This document shows positions 36,203 through 45,371 of a stretch of DNA of 64,000 nt, in pieces. Source of the stretch: Treponema sp. (GTDB lineage: Bacteria; Spirochaetota; Spirochaetia; Treponematales; Treponemataceae). The DNA is taken from positions 1-64,000 of the forward strand of contig JAGBXW010000104.1 of the NCBI GenBank assembly GCA_017629095.1, read 5' to 3'. Numbering within the stretch: the first letter of the stretch is position 1; each line of letters opens with the position of its first letter. The notes below the pieces were generated by a model. The model did not search any database, was not told the origin of the DNA, and worked only from the letters and a program-made list of their open reading frames with translations. Both the position numbers and the translations under genes were made by a program.

Positions 36203-37558
36203 ATGATGGAGAAAAATTATACGGTTCAAGAATTAGGTAAAATTCTATCTGATATGTATGAAAATGCTGACTTAAATAGACAGTCAACGTCTATTCATTT
36301 ATTTGGGATAATGTATGCACCCTATATTATAAATAATGGATATACTCCTAAACAAATTATTAATCATAGTACTTTGAAGGATTCTTATTATACGGAGGTA
36401 AATAAAGGTATAAATATATATAAATGTATCTCATCTGGAAAATATGATATTCAACTTGTTTTAGGACAAACAGAAAATAAAGAAATAAAACAAAACACAG
36501 TTGCGACAACTTATCAAACAGTTGAACTTTTTGATTTTATAACTAATCCTTTTTCCCATCGCTACCTCACCTCCCTTCTTGCCAAGCCATTTGTCATCCT
36601 AGCTGGCAACTCCGGTACAGGAAAGACATGTATTGCTAGGAATCTTGCAGCATGGCTGGAGCGAAAGGATGCCATGGGGAGGGCCAATCACCTTCTCGTT
36701 CCTGTCGGGGCAGACTGGACGGACAACACCAAGCTTCTCGGTTATTTCAATCCCCTGGCCAATGATGGAGCAGGGCACTATGTAAAGACGGAGATACTCC
36801 GCTTCTTGGAGGATGCCGGAGCGAATCCCCATATTCCGTTTTTCCTGATTCTGGACGAGATGAACCTGAGCCGGGTGGAGCGGTATTTCTCCGACTTTCT
36901 CAGCATCATGGAGACGGTCAGCTATGGGGAGGGCTCTCCAGATGTTTTCCTTGAGCTGGACGGTTATCCCGGCGGGAAGCTCCTGTTCCCCAAGAACCTG
37001 TTCATCACCGGTACCGTGAACGTTGACGAGACCACTTACATGTTCAGTCCCAAGGTGCTGGACAGGGCCAATGTCATTGAGTTCAAGCCGGAGGCTGCGG
37101 ATGTTCTGGGTAATTTCATCAGTGATTCTGCAGCTCAAGCCATTGAACCTGCGGAAGCTGGCATGGCAGAATCCTTCCTTGCATTGGCCCAAACAATCAG
37201 GGGTTCATCTCGTTTGGTGGAAGGGGTCAAGATAGAGGAGGTGGAAAGAATCCTACGGGCAGTGTATGAAGCGGTGCAGGACACTGACTTTGCCTTTGCT
37301 TTCCGCACCACCAAGGAGATGCGCCATTATGTGAATGCCGCTTATGCAATCGAGCCAACAGCCAGTATTGTGAGTGTCTTGGACCAGCAGGTGCTGCAGA
37401 AAATCCTTCCAAAGATTCATGGAAACAGAAGCCAGCTCAAAGACTTGTTGGAAAAACTGTCTCAAGTCTGCCAAACTTTTGGCCTAAAGGAAAGTGAGGT
37501 AAAGATAGATTTTATGCAGAAAAGATTACGCAATAGTCAGTTTGCAAGTTTCATGTAG
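36203..37558 (+). CDS. McrB-like AAA+ ATPase of a modification-dependent restriction system
   Basis: AAA+ domain (~115-400) with Walker A GNSGTGKT near residue 134, Walker B FFLILDEMN near 214, a sensor-like ITGTVNVDETTYMFSPKVLDRA and an arginine-rich interface. This matches McrB-type motors that drive DNA translocation. The N-terminal ~110 residues (YTVQELGKILSDMYENADLN, HLFGIMYAPYII) are a small helical domain, probably DNA or modification recognition. They are visibly more AT-rich than the ATPase, with an abrupt change near 36540. The partner nuclease follows after 18 bp. ATG 36203 is used; 36206 is possible. Confidence 0.87.
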   Translation: MMEKNYTVQELGKILSDMYENADLNRQSTSIHLFGIMYAPYIINNGYTPKQIINHSTLKDSYYTEVNKGINIYKCISSGKYDIQLVLGQTENKEIKQNTVATTYQTVELFDFITNPFSHRYLTSLLAKPFVILAGNSGTGKTCIARNLAAWLERKDAMGRANHLLVPVGADWTDNTKLLGYFNPLANDGAGHYVKTEILRFLEDAGANPHIPFFLILDEMNLSRVERYFSDFLSIMETVSYGEGSPDVFLELDGYPGGKLLFPKNLFITGTVNVDETTYMFSPKVLDRANVIEFKPEAADVLGNFISDSAAQAIEPAEAGMAESFLALAQTIRGSSRLVEGVKIEEVERILRAVYEAVQDTDFAFAFRTTKEMRHYVNAAYAIEPTASIVSVLDQQVLQKILPKIHGNRSQLKDLLEKLSQVCQTFGLKESEVKIDFMQKRLRNSQFASFM

Positions 37559-37576
37559 TGTGGCGGTAATCCTATT

Positions 37577-40015
37577 ATGGAGGAATTTTCTTGTCAGCAT
37601 ATTCGGCTTGGTGTGAATGGTGTTTTTCTCGATGTTTATGAAGACTCTTTAGGGAAGACTGCTGAGTGGGAAGAGCTTGGTGCAGTCAACGAATTTTCTG
37701 TTTATGGTGGTATTCAGCCCAATAGGAAATCCATTTTCTTTGTGCCTGAGCCTAGGAATGGTTTTCATTCTTTGCGCTTTTTAGAGACTCACCAATATTA
37801 CATTTCCTTTGATTCAGATCAATTTCTTGTAGAATCAAGTCCAGAACTTACCTTGACCAAGATTGCTGCTGGAGTGTATGGATTTAAGGTGGTGAATTAC
37901 TTGGGCAAGAGCAGCTTGAGCGTAAGGCTGGTTGGAGAGAGTGATTGGTATAACCTCCCTTTTGAAATTGTTCCCACAAAAATTGATTATGAAGAGGATT
38001 ATGTCCAACTAACTGAGGATATTGCTTGTAAATGTGCTTCCCTTCTTTTGGATTATGCCAGTCCCACCAGCTTAAACTTTGCTCCGGACGATTCAGTTCT
38101 ACGTCGTAGTCCGTTGGAGCAATTTATCTTCATTCGTCAATTTTGTACCGGTGACAATATCCAAACCATTTTCTCCACTATTAAGAACAATCCCGATACA
38201 ATTTTTTTGCAAGAAGAGGAATTGGTTCCTTTTGCTTCGGCACCAGTCTCTTCCAAGTTTTTTTCAAATCCTTTTGGTCATAGCCGTAATTGGCTACGAT
38301 TGTCCAGTGGAAAGAGTTATCCTGAATTGATTACCTCTACAAGGAAATATGATTCCTTGGATACTGTTGCTAATCGTTTTATAAAGTTTGCATTGGAAAC
38401 TTTTATCTCCATTTGTGAGAATATTATTGAATATCTTGCTGAGTCTGAATCAAATAAGTTTTTGTCATATTATCAGGAAGCAGCACAACTGCGGAATGAA
38501 CTAGAACTTTGCCTTGATGACTCGTTCTTTGATGATGTGCAGGATCTGGGGCAAATGCCAGTGAACAATCAGGTACTTCAGAAACGGTGGGGATACCAGC
38601 AGATTTATACAGCTTTCAATATGTTGGATTTGGCTGTACAACTAAATTGGCCGGGACAAGATACAGTGTTTAGTGGACAGGCAAGAAACATTGCTTTGTT
38701 GTATGAGTATTGGCTGGCCTTTCAATTGGTGGATATGCTGAGAAGTCCTGAAATTGGCGGAGTTATCCGGCTTTCTCATGAAGATGAACGATCAATGCTG
38801 AGACTATCTTGCGAGAATGGACTTTTGATTTCCCTACAGCAGGGGAGGGAAAGCCGTGTGTCCCTTACATTTCCTCATCATAGATTGAATGTTGACTTTT
38901 ATTACAACCGCAGTTTTGGGTACAAGGAGTTTAAGGCTACAGCTTATGAGGGGTCGTATTCCCGTAGTTTTCGTCCTGACTATACATTGGCATTGTATCC
39001 TGATTGTATGACAGAAAGCCAAGCCGTAGCAGAGGGAGAAGTTTCATTTGTTCATTTTGACGCAAAGTATCGTGTTGAGGATTTAAAGTCACTGTTTGGT
39101 GACACTGTAGAGAAAATCGATATAGAGAATGACGAGGAGATTTTTCAAGCTGAAAAGTCTGACTCAGTTTTAGATACCTACAAGCGTGGGGATTTACTAA
39201 AGATGCATACCTATAACGATGCAATACGAAAGACAATTGGTAGTTATGTTTTGTATCCTGGCTCTTCTTCTGGTAAATCTTACCATTCTTATGATGAGCT
39301 TTTACCCGGTGTGGGAGCATTTGCCATTCGACCGGGAAATGTAAAAGACGGATTAACTGATATTGGAAATTTTTTCCGTGAGATTATTTCATTCAAATCC
39401 CGACCTTCCAGCCGTCAATATCGTAGGGAATATTTTGAAAATATGGTGCTGAAGTCTCCCTCTGATGTTGCTCTTAATCTTCATGCTGGAGGGAATGTAT
39501 TTACCAAGGTAAATTCCTGTCATTCCTTTAATGAAACATCAACTTATTGCATGGTTGGATATATGAGGAATGAATATTATCGTTGGTTAGTGGATAATGG
39601 TCTTGTTCCAGTTGATGAAAATAATGTGTCTGTAGGTAATTTTAGTAGCCCTGAAAAAATCTATTTTTTTTACCATGCTATTAGAAAGGGGCATGTTCAT
39701 CCACTTCACAAGGATTTGTCCAAAGCTACTGTTTTTTCTTGTAAGTTACAGATAGATTCAGATTCGGATTTCCATTCAATAGGATGGATGGCAGATATTG
39801 TAGATTCTCAGTTGGTAAGTTCAAGTGATTTAAAAGCTATTTTTGAAAGAGAGTTTCCTAATATGATTAATCCCATCAAGTCTCCTACTGCAGATTATTA
39901 TTATTTAGTAAGCCTCACCAACATACGAATCCAACCCTTACCAAGTACTGCTACTCCTCTTCATATTGGTAATTCTGCTATCTCCCCCCACAGCCCTAAG
40001 CTCCTCCGCCTCTAA
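37577..40015 (+). CDS. McrC-like DUF2357/PD-(D/E)XK restriction endonuclease
   Basis: An 812-residue protein in the McrC position. The N-terminal and middle parts fit DUF2357 (NWLRLSSGKSYPELITSTRKYDSLDTVANRFIKFAL...RNIALLYEYWLAFQLVDML). The nuclease core follows: RPDYTLALYP gives the Asp and VHFDAKYRVEDL (~493) gives the D-x-K lysine. It is followed by KMHTYNDAIRKTIGSYVLYPG. The last ~170 residues (NEYYRWLVDNGLVP, IYFFYHAIRKGHVHP, YYYLVSLTNIRI) form an extra beta-rich domain that I cannot name. With the upstream ATPase it should cut foreign, probably modified, DNA. Confidence 0.83.
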   Translation: MEEFSCQHIRLGVNGVFLDVYEDSLGKTAEWEELGAVNEFSVYGGIQPNRKSIFFVPEPRNGFHSLRFLETHQYYISFDSDQFLVESSPELTLTKIAAGVYGFKVVNYLGKSSLSVRLVGESDWYNLPFEIVPTKIDYEEDYVQLTEDIACKCASLLLDYASPTSLNFAPDDSVLRRSPLEQFIFIRQFCTGDNIQTIFSTIKNNPDTIFLQEEELVPFASAPVSSKFFSNPFGHSRNWLRLSSGKSYPELITSTRKYDSLDTVANRFIKFALETFISICENIIEYLAESESNKFLSYYQEAAQLRNELELCLDDSFFDDVQDLGQMPVNNQVLQKRWGYQQIYTAFNMLDLAVQLNWPGQDTVFSGQARNIALLYEYWLAFQLVDMLRSPEIGGVIRLSHEDERSMLRLSCENGLLISLQQGRESRVSLTFPHHRLNVDFYYNRSFGYKEFKATAYEGSYSRSFRPDYTLALYPDCMTESQAVAEGEVSFVHFDAKYRVEDLKSLFGDTVEKIDIENDEEIFQAEKSDSVLDTYKRGDLLKMHTYNDAIRKTIGSYVLYPGSSSGKSYHSYDELLPGVGAFAIRPGNVKDGLTDIGNFFREIISFKSRPSSRQYRREYFENMVLKSPSDVALNLHAGGNVFTKVNSCHSFNETSTYCMVGYMRNEYYRWLVDNGLVPVDENNVSVGNFSSPEKIYFFYHAIRKGHVHPLHKDLSKATVFSCKLQIDSDSDFHSIGWMADIVDSQLVSSSDLKAIFEREFPNMINPIKSPTADYYYLVSLTNIRIQPLPSTATPLHIGNSAISPHSPKLLRL

Positions 40016-40083
40016 CCTGTCTTTTTCTGTCTAGATGTGGTATACTACTGCTACAATATCTCAATTTTAGCGGAGTTATATAT

Positions 40084-40686
40084 ATGAGTAGACGATATTT
40101 TGTTGCCTGTGAGGATTACCTAGACTTGGAGGCATTTCAGACTCTGGTACAGCGGCATTTGGGAGATGATACCAAGCTGTGCCTCAAGTTGCAGGAGCAG
40201 GGGGACGGAGGACAGTTTTATATTGAGAATCAGTCTATCCGAGGTATAGCCATTACTCAGGAGGAAGAAAACCTGGTGGTGCATATTCCTTTGCTGGCAG
40301 ATTATGCTGACTTTTTCTTAGGTAAGCTCTTTTTGGACATCTTTCACCAGTTTTTGTCAGCAGAGGTACTGGACGAAGATGGAGATGTGGTGGAGGTTCG
40401 CGAATATTTTAGCGACGAAAATGTACAGCAGCTGCGAGAAACTGATGCCAAGATTTTTTGGCACATGCTCAAGAATATGACTTCTCCGCTGACTCTTGCC
40501 TGTGTTACAAAGGAGCTGGTTTTTGATAAAGCAGAGGCAGACCACTTTCTCCAGTGCCAGCTTGATTTTGCAGAGCTTGCCCAGCGTCTTACCTCCTATA
40601 TTGGTGGGGCCTTGTGGGGAGAGGTTCAGGGGGAGCCTCCTGCAGCTGCTCCTGAGCCTGCACCTGACGCTGAATCGCTTGGGTAA
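40084..40686 (+). CDS. Hypothetical acidic protein
   Basis: I do not recognise this 200-residue acidic, soluble protein. The N-terminus (MSRRYFVACEDYLDLEAFQTLV) is mixed alpha/beta. The middle is helical and the end is Pro/Ala-rich (PPAAAPEPAPDA). It has GGAG 8 nt upstream and a possible TATACT -10 at about 40039. Its last 98 bp overlap the convergent YolD-like gene; both frames look real, so the overlap is noteworthy. Confidence 0.65.
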   Translation: MSRRYFVACEDYLDLEAFQTLVQRHLGDDTKLCLKLQEQGDGGQFYIENQSIRGIAITQEEENLVVHIPLLADYADFFLGKLFLDIFHQFLSAEVLDEDGDVVEVREYFSDENVQQLRETDAKIFWHMLKNMTSPLTLACVTKELVFDKAEADHFLQCQLDFAELAQRLTSYIGGALWGEVQGEPPAAAPEPAPDAESLG

Positions 40687-40822
40687 GTCCCTTTAAGGCG
40701 GAAAAGGGCATGAATATCTTGGCTCGGCTTTCCAAAGGCATCCTTTTCCGCTGTGACACTTGAGGCCAGTGAGTGTAGATAATGGCATCATGATTTTTTG
40801 TATGATTTTCTGTTTCCTTCAT
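40589..40822 (-). CDS. YolD-like protein next to the Y-family polymerase
   Basis: A 77-residue protein. The centre reads RMPLESRAKIFMPFSALKGLTQAI, matching the YolD-like family (R-A-x-x-F-x-P-F-x-A-L). YolD-like proteins are commonly encoded beside UmuC/DinB-type polymerases and are predicted UmuD substitutes. Its ATG overlaps the polymerase stop (4-bp overlap), a strong sign of translational coupling. The 3' part, Pro/Gln-rich, is antisense to the end of the hypothetical gene at 40084. Confidence 0.78.
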   Translation of the reverse strand: MKETENHTKNHDAIIYTHWPQVSQRKRMPLESRAKIFMPFSALKGLTQAIQRQVQAQEQLQEAPPEPLPTRPHQYRR

Positions 40823-42195
40823 GCTCGGTGGCCTCCAATTTGTTGGTTTCGCTCCCGCTTAGTTCCCTCTTCTTCCAAGTCGTGGCCCTTGATGACAGCA
40901 TTTTTGCCGAATTTATGTTGTATCCGCAGCAGGGTTGACTGAAGATTGTCTTCCTTTTTGAGGACTTCATCTTGGTCAAAAAGTTCTGGTTGTACCGAAG
41001 TTTTGGGGACTAGGTTTACAGCACAAATATGAATACGATGAACTAGCAGGCTCGGATTCACTATTTTATCAAAAACATCTAGAATAGCTGCCACCATAAT
41101 GGAAGCAAGACAGGTGGGGTTTCCTACAAAGGCATTACCATGGGCAGACTTTGGAACGACTCTGCCGTAATGGTCAATTCTTACTGGGCCACAGTAGCTA
41201 TCACCTTCCTTGCAGGCATTGTAGCCCACTCCTAAACTGAATTGCGGGGCCACTAGTCCCTGCTCCATCAATTCTAGGGCTAACAGTTCTGTCATTTCTT
41301 GAACCACTAGCCGTGCCTGTTGAAAGGGGTAGGGATGGGGTAACACCTGTCCTGACACAATGCTTTTATTTTCTGGTTTGTAGTTTTTGATATGGGCCAT
41401 GGTACAAGGCTCGTATCCCCAAGCATGGTCAATGAGGATTTCTGCGTCAATGCCAAAAATCTTGTAGAGTTTTCGCTCTCCTACGGGATTCAATGAACGG
41501 CGAGCCACATCTCCCAAGGTAAAGAGGCAATTTTTTTCCAAGCGGCGGGCGGTTCCTGGGCCAATTCGCCAAAAATCTGTCAAAGGACGGTGGTTCCACA
41601 ATTTTTGGCGAAAGCTAATTTCATCCAGCAAGGCGATTCTTACTCCCCACTCATCTGGTGGCGTGTGTTTTGCCATAATATCCATAGCCACCTTGCATAA
41701 AAAAAGATTGGACCCAATGCCCGCCGTAGCCGTAATTCCTGTAGTCTTGAACACGTCTTGAATCACGGTGCGACATAAACTTTTCCCATCCAGCTTGTAC
41801 AATGGAAGGTAGGTAGTCAAATCGATGAATACCTCATCAATGGAGTACACGTGGATATCCTCGTGGCAAAAATATTTGAGATATATTCCAAAGATGTTGG
41901 CAGAATACTTCATATATAGGGCCATTCGCGGGGGAGCTACTATGTAGTCAATCTTTTTTCCTGTTTGTCGCCGTATTTCCTCCACCTTTTGTAGCACTTG
42001 GAACATTCTACAGCGTCCACTTAACCCGTATTTCTTCAATTCTGGGGTTACGGCTAAGCAGATGGTGTTTTTTCCTCGGCTGGGATCTGCCACCACTAGG
42101 CAGGTGGTAATAGGATCAAGTCCTCGTTCCACACATTCCACACTGGCGTAAAAACTCTTGAGATCTATGGCTGCATAAGTTCGTTCTGTATTCAT
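40819..42195 (-). CDS. Y-family translesion DNA polymerase (UmuC/ImpB type)
   Basis: The palm begins TYAAIDLKSFYASVECVERG, with the catalytic Asp in AIDLKSFYAS, and has YSIDEVFIDLT with the second catalytic D-E. Thumb and HhH residues are GIGSNLFLCKVAMDIMAKH and FWRIGPGTARRLEK; the little-finger domain spans ~290-400. About 458 aa. The start at 42195 fits the family N-terminus, and an in-frame extension to 42261 has no support. Coupled to the YolD-like gene, it likely acts in error-prone bypass or mobile-element mutagenesis. TGTAC repeats in the divergent spacer could be an SOS-type operator, unproven. Confidence 0.92.
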   Translation of the reverse strand: MNTERTYAAIDLKSFYASVECVERGLDPITTCLVVADPSRGKNTICLAVTPELKKYGLSGRCRMFQVLQKVEEIRRQTGKKIDYIVAPPRMALYMKYSANIFGIYLKYFCHEDIHVYSIDEVFIDLTTYLPLYKLDGKSLCRTVIQDVFKTTGITATAGIGSNLFLCKVAMDIMAKHTPPDEWGVRIALLDEISFRQKLWNHRPLTDFWRIGPGTARRLEKNCLFTLGDVARRSLNPVGERKLYKIFGIDAEILIDHAWGYEPCTMAHIKNYKPENKSIVSGQVLPHPYPFQQARLVVQEMTELLALELMEQGLVAPQFSLGVGYNACKEGDSYCGPVRIDHYGRVVPKSAHGNAFVGNPTCLASIMVAAILDVFDKIVNPSLLVHRIHICAVNLVPKTSVQPELFDQDEVLKKEDNLQSTLLRIQHKFGKNAVIKGHDLEEEGTKRERNQQIGGHRA

Positions 42196-42322
42196 CTTGA
42201 CATTAGTATAGTATATATTTATAATCTTGTCAAATGTATTGTATTTTGTTTGAACTTGCATTGTACTTGTACTCAGTGTACAATTTTATCCAGAATATAA
42301 ATCCAGTACTGAGGAGATTATC

Positions 42323-42733
42323 ATGTTTATCCCAACTACCTCCATGATAGTGGTATTTGTTTTAATTTGCTTTATTTTTCCCTGCGTCATGTATCTGAGA
42401 AAGCGAAAAGATTTTATTAACATTATTGAAGATAATCTGGCAGAAGAACAGTTACGACAAAGGGGGTACCATGTTCTTGTCCTGAAAAAATATCGTTGCA
42501 ATGTCTACGCCCTTCGTCCTGGGGCTCGGAGTAGAGAAGAGGTTGCCCTAAATGCTCGCCACCAAAAAAGCACTAATATCTGGAATATGATTGAATACAG
42601 CCTCATTGTGTACGGACAGAAAAAAGGACGGTACGTAGAAATTTTTCAATGTGACTGGACAGAGGAGCGACAAGGACAGCTACTTCGCTTTGTAGAACGT
42701 TTCAATTTTGCCACCCTGCCTGCCAGCACCTGA
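42323..42733 (+). CDS. Small membrane protein whose 3' end is duplicated at 52753
   Basis: A 136-residue protein with one N-terminal transmembrane helix (MIVVFVLICFIFPCVMYL, ~8-25) and a basic cytoplasmic domain containing YVEIFQCDWTEERQG. I do not recognise the family. GAGGAG lies 6 nt upstream of the ATG. The last ~32 codons and six bases beyond the stop are repeated exactly at the far side of the 10-kb island, so this gene is the apparent insertion or recombination target. Confidence 0.75.
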   Translation: MFIPTTSMIVVFVLICFIFPCVMYLRKRKDFINIIEDNLAEEQLRQRGYHVLVLKKYRCNVYALRPGARSREEVALNARHQKSTNIWNMIEYSLIVYGQKKGRYVEIFQCDWTEERQGQLLRFVERFNFATLPAST

Positions 42734-42739
42734 GGCAGG
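42636..42739 (+). repeat. Left 104-bp direct repeat bounding the island
   Basis: Identical base for base to 52753-52856. It comprises the 3' end of the small membrane-protein gene, its stop codon (42731-42733) and GCAGG. Similarity continues weakly past the end (CTCTGCCAGCGGCAAG versus CTTGCCAGCAAG). Confidence 0.95.
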
Positions 42740-42748
42740 GCTCTGCCA

Positions 42749-42789
42749 GCGGCAAGATATTGCCGCCTAGCACATGAGACATGTCTGCT
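42749..42789 (+). other. Two adjacent hairpins just inside the left repeat
   Basis: GCGGCAA-GATA-TTGCCGC, followed by CTAGCA...TGCTAG that encloses CATG-aga-CATG. They could be a weak terminator for the upstream gene or a recombination-site structure. Confidence 0.5.
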
Positions 42790-42917
42790 AGAACCTTAGC
42801 ACAGGCTTTGTTTACTTATGCACCGACATTCCTTGTCATACTGTCTATAGTATTATTTGTACGTTATAGAAGATTTATTATTGATTTTTTGTTTAAAGTA
42901 GAAAAAATGAAATATTG

Positions 42918-42926
42918 TGATATAAT
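42918..42926 (+). promoter_or_regulatory. Extended -10 promoter of the island operon
   Basis: TG-A-TATAAT, a perfect extended -10, lies 22 nt before the WYL regulator ATG. No clear -35 is present, as allowed for this promoter class. It may be autoregulated by the WYL protein. Confidence 0.5.
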
Positions 42927-42948
42927 ATACTTCATAAAGGATTGTACT

Positions 42949-43941
42949 ATGGATACTGAAAAGAAATCTCGTGAAGAAAAGGTGAAGTCCTGGAGGTTGT
43001 TAAGAATAGATGAGGAGCTTAGGGCTGGCAACATTGTAACTGCAGCCACATTGGCAAAGAAAATTGACGGAGTTTCCTCCCGCACCATCCAAAGGGATAT
43101 CGAATATTTGAGGGTTTTCTATAATGCCCCTATTGAGTATGATCCTCAAAGAAAGACTTATTATTACACGGAGCCAAATTTTTTTATAAAGTCAATCCAA
43201 GTGACAGAGGGAGAGTTGTTTTCTATCGCCTTACTCGACCAATTGTTAGAGCAATATAGAAACACTCCATTGGAGGTAAATTTAAGAAATATTTTTCGCA
43301 AGATTGTCCAATGTCTGCCTTCTGAGGTGACGGTTGATTCCTCATTTCTTGCTGAGAATACAACTTTTATACCGGATCAAACGGTAAAGATGGAAGAAAA
43401 TGTTTTCCACAAGGTATTTTCAGCATTGAAGTCAAGGACAACTTTGAAATTTGACTACAGACCATTACAAAAGACTTCGTTTATGACACGGTATCTCGAT
43501 CCCTACCATGTAGTTTGTCAGAAAGGAAGCTGGTACATCATGGGGTTTTGTCATGATAAAAAAGACGTGAGGGTATTTAATTTCAACCGGATGAAAAATG
43601 TCTCTGAAACAAAGGAAAGTTTTGAAATTCCCGTCGACTTTAACCCAGACGTATATTTTGATAAAGAGATAGGGGTGTGGCTTTCTGCCCGTCAAAAATA
43701 TACCGTTGATTTTTTGGTTTCCCCTGAAATCGGTACCTTTGCTCTAGAACGAAGCTGGAATGCTAATCAACAAATTCACCAGTATGAGGATGGCAGCGTT
43801 CTGGTGAGTTTTGAGACAACCCAACTCCCAGAAGTGAAGCGCTGGATCCTAGGTCAGGGAAAGACGGTGAAAGTCTTGAATCCACCAGAGCTGATTCAGC
43901 AGGTGAAGGATGAATTGACTGCTATGTTGGGTATGTATTGA
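42949..43941 (+). CDS. WYL-domain transcriptional regulator
   Basis: Winged-helix N-terminus (SRTIQRDIEYLRVFYNAPIEYD, with an HTH preceding it) and a C-terminal WYL domain (LKFDYRP; LDPYHVVCQKGSWYIMGFCHDKKDVRVFNFNRMKNV), followed by a WCX-like region. WYL regulators commonly control defense systems and bind nucleic-acid or nucleotide signals. The start at 42949 follows AAGGA. The frame is open back to 42781 and hydrophobic there, but that part overlaps the promoter. First gene of the island operon. Confidence 0.87.
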   Translation: MDTEKKSREEKVKSWRLLRIDEELRAGNIVTAATLAKKIDGVSSRTIQRDIEYLRVFYNAPIEYDPQRKTYYYTEPNFFIKSIQVTEGELFSIALLDQLLEQYRNTPLEVNLRNIFRKIVQCLPSEVTVDSSFLAENTTFIPDQTVKMEENVFHKVFSALKSRTTLKFDYRPLQKTSFMTRYLDPYHVVCQKGSWYIMGFCHDKKDVRVFNFNRMKNVSETKESFEIPVDFNPDVYFDKEIGVWLSARQKYTVDFLVSPEIGTFALERSWNANQQIHQYEDGSVLVSFETTQLPEVKRWILGQGKTVKVLNPPELIQQVKDELTAMLGMY

Positions 43942-43980
43942 GAAAGAAAAAAGGAAAAATTGGTATGGAGGAAAGAAAAA

Positions 43981-45318
43981 ATGACTGTTGATGAAATTTT
44001 TAAGGTACAAAACATGGTTTGTTTTCTTGAAAACCAGCGGTTGGTGCAGAAAAAGAGGGAATTTTCTCAGATTTTTGTACCAGTGTTGAGTGTTCTATGT
44101 GATCGTTATATCCCAGAGTACAGGCAGTTTGTGCCGCAGGATTGGGTGGAGCAACAGAAACAAATAATTTCCAGTCAGTATGGTACGGTAGCAAAGGCCA
44201 TACGGAAATTGCACCGGAAATTGTTTGGAAGTAGAATAGATTATCGTCCCTTGCTCATGGAAGAGTTGTTTGTAATGAGTATTCTTTGCAGACCAAAGGG
44301 ATCAGTTATGGATTGCCACGGACCTGACCTGCTGACAGACCTAGGCTGGAAGGAAAAGGATGTACAAAACTATGGGAACAAGCTAGCTAAAATTCCAGAG
44401 TACATCCTCTTCTCTCAATTTACTCAGCAAGAGAAATACTATTTTTCCCTGCCCAAATTCAACATAGCGGTATGTGCCAACATGAGTGCTGGAAAGTCCA
44501 CCTTTATCAATGCCTTACTCGGTCACGACTACCTACCGTCCCGCAATGAGGCCACCACTGCCACTATAACTACGGTGCAGGACAAGGATGATTTTGCTGA
44601 TGTGCTGGGCTGTGTCCAGGTGGCAGGAAAGATTGTCCCTTGCCGAGAACAGGTAACTTTGAAATTGATAGATAGATGGAATGATTCACAAGAAGTAAAG
44701 AGAATCTATCTGCAAGGGGATCTGGACAACATCGGCAACAACCACGCCGTGGTCTGTGTTCATGACACGCCAGGAACCAACAATAGCGGAGACATAAGCC
44801 ACAATGTCATAACCATGGACTTTCTGCAGAAAAACCCGCTAGATGCATTGGTTTTTGTAGCCAACGGAGAACATCTTTGTACCACTGATGAAAGGCGGTT
44901 GCTAGAGGAAGTTAAAAAGATTTCGACTGAAAAAAATATTCCCGTCATTTTTGCCATGAACAAGATGGATAGCCACGACTCGGAGAAGGAGGAACTGGCC
45001 ACTACGGTAGGCAGGTACCGAGATTTTGTAAAGGAGATAGGATTTGATGACTCCATGGTATATCCTGTTTCCGCCAAGGCTGCCCGCTTGTTTAAGATGG
45101 CTTTGAAGGGGTGTGGAAAGGAATTTACGGCAAAGGAACGAGCGGACTTCAACTTTTGCTTAAAACTTATGGTAGAAGATACTTCTTCGTCTGGTGTAGG
45201 CGAGATAGTGGAGATCGGGAAGCATGGCTATTCAGCTGCCATCATACGGCAGGGACTGGAGCAAAGCGGTATTGTTGCCATAGAACAGGCCATAGAAAAC
45301 CTTGTGAATCACCGGTGA
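43981..45318 (+). CDS. Dynamin-like GTPase A
   Basis: A 445-residue protein. A helical N-terminal region of about 160 residues precedes a dynamin-type G domain: G1 ANMSAGKSTFINALLG (~166), switch I NEATTATITTV, G3 VHDTPGTNNSG (~260) and G4 MNKMD (~326). The protein ends soon after the G domain, lacking a long stalk. Start 43981 has GGAGG about 8 nt upstream; a longer in-frame start at 43960 overlaps that site. The next gene encodes a longer dynamin-like partner, as in tandem bacterial dynamin pairs that remodel membranes. Confidence 0.88.
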   Translation: MTVDEIFKVQNMVCFLENQRLVQKKREFSQIFVPVLSVLCDRYIPEYRQFVPQDWVEQQKQIISSQYGTVAKAIRKLHRKLFGSRIDYRPLLMEELFVMSILCRPKGSVMDCHGPDLLTDLGWKEKDVQNYGNKLAKIPEYILFSQFTQQEKYYFSLPKFNIAVCANMSAGKSTFINALLGHDYLPSRNEATTATITTVQDKDDFADVLGCVQVAGKIVPCREQVTLKLIDRWNDSQEVKRIYLQGDLDNIGNNHAVVCVHDTPGTNNSGDISHNVITMDFLQKNPLDALVFVANGEHLCTTDERRLLEEVKKISTEKNIPVIFAMNKMDSHDSEKEELATTVGRYRDFVKEIGFDDSMVYPVSAKAARLFKMALKGCGKEFTAKERADFNFCLKLMVEDTSSSGVGEIVEIGKHGYSAAIIRQGLEQSGIVAIEQAIENLVNHR

Positions 45319-45371
45319 AAGACTACTTTCGTTGTGAAATTATGCGTTGAGATATATTTTGGAGGAAAGAA

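Noticed and set aside
42781-42948. N-terminal extension of the WYL regulator containing a hydrophobic helix
   Set aside because: It would place the TATAAT box inside the gene and lacks a ribosome binding site; WYL regulators are soluble and the 42949 start fits the family.
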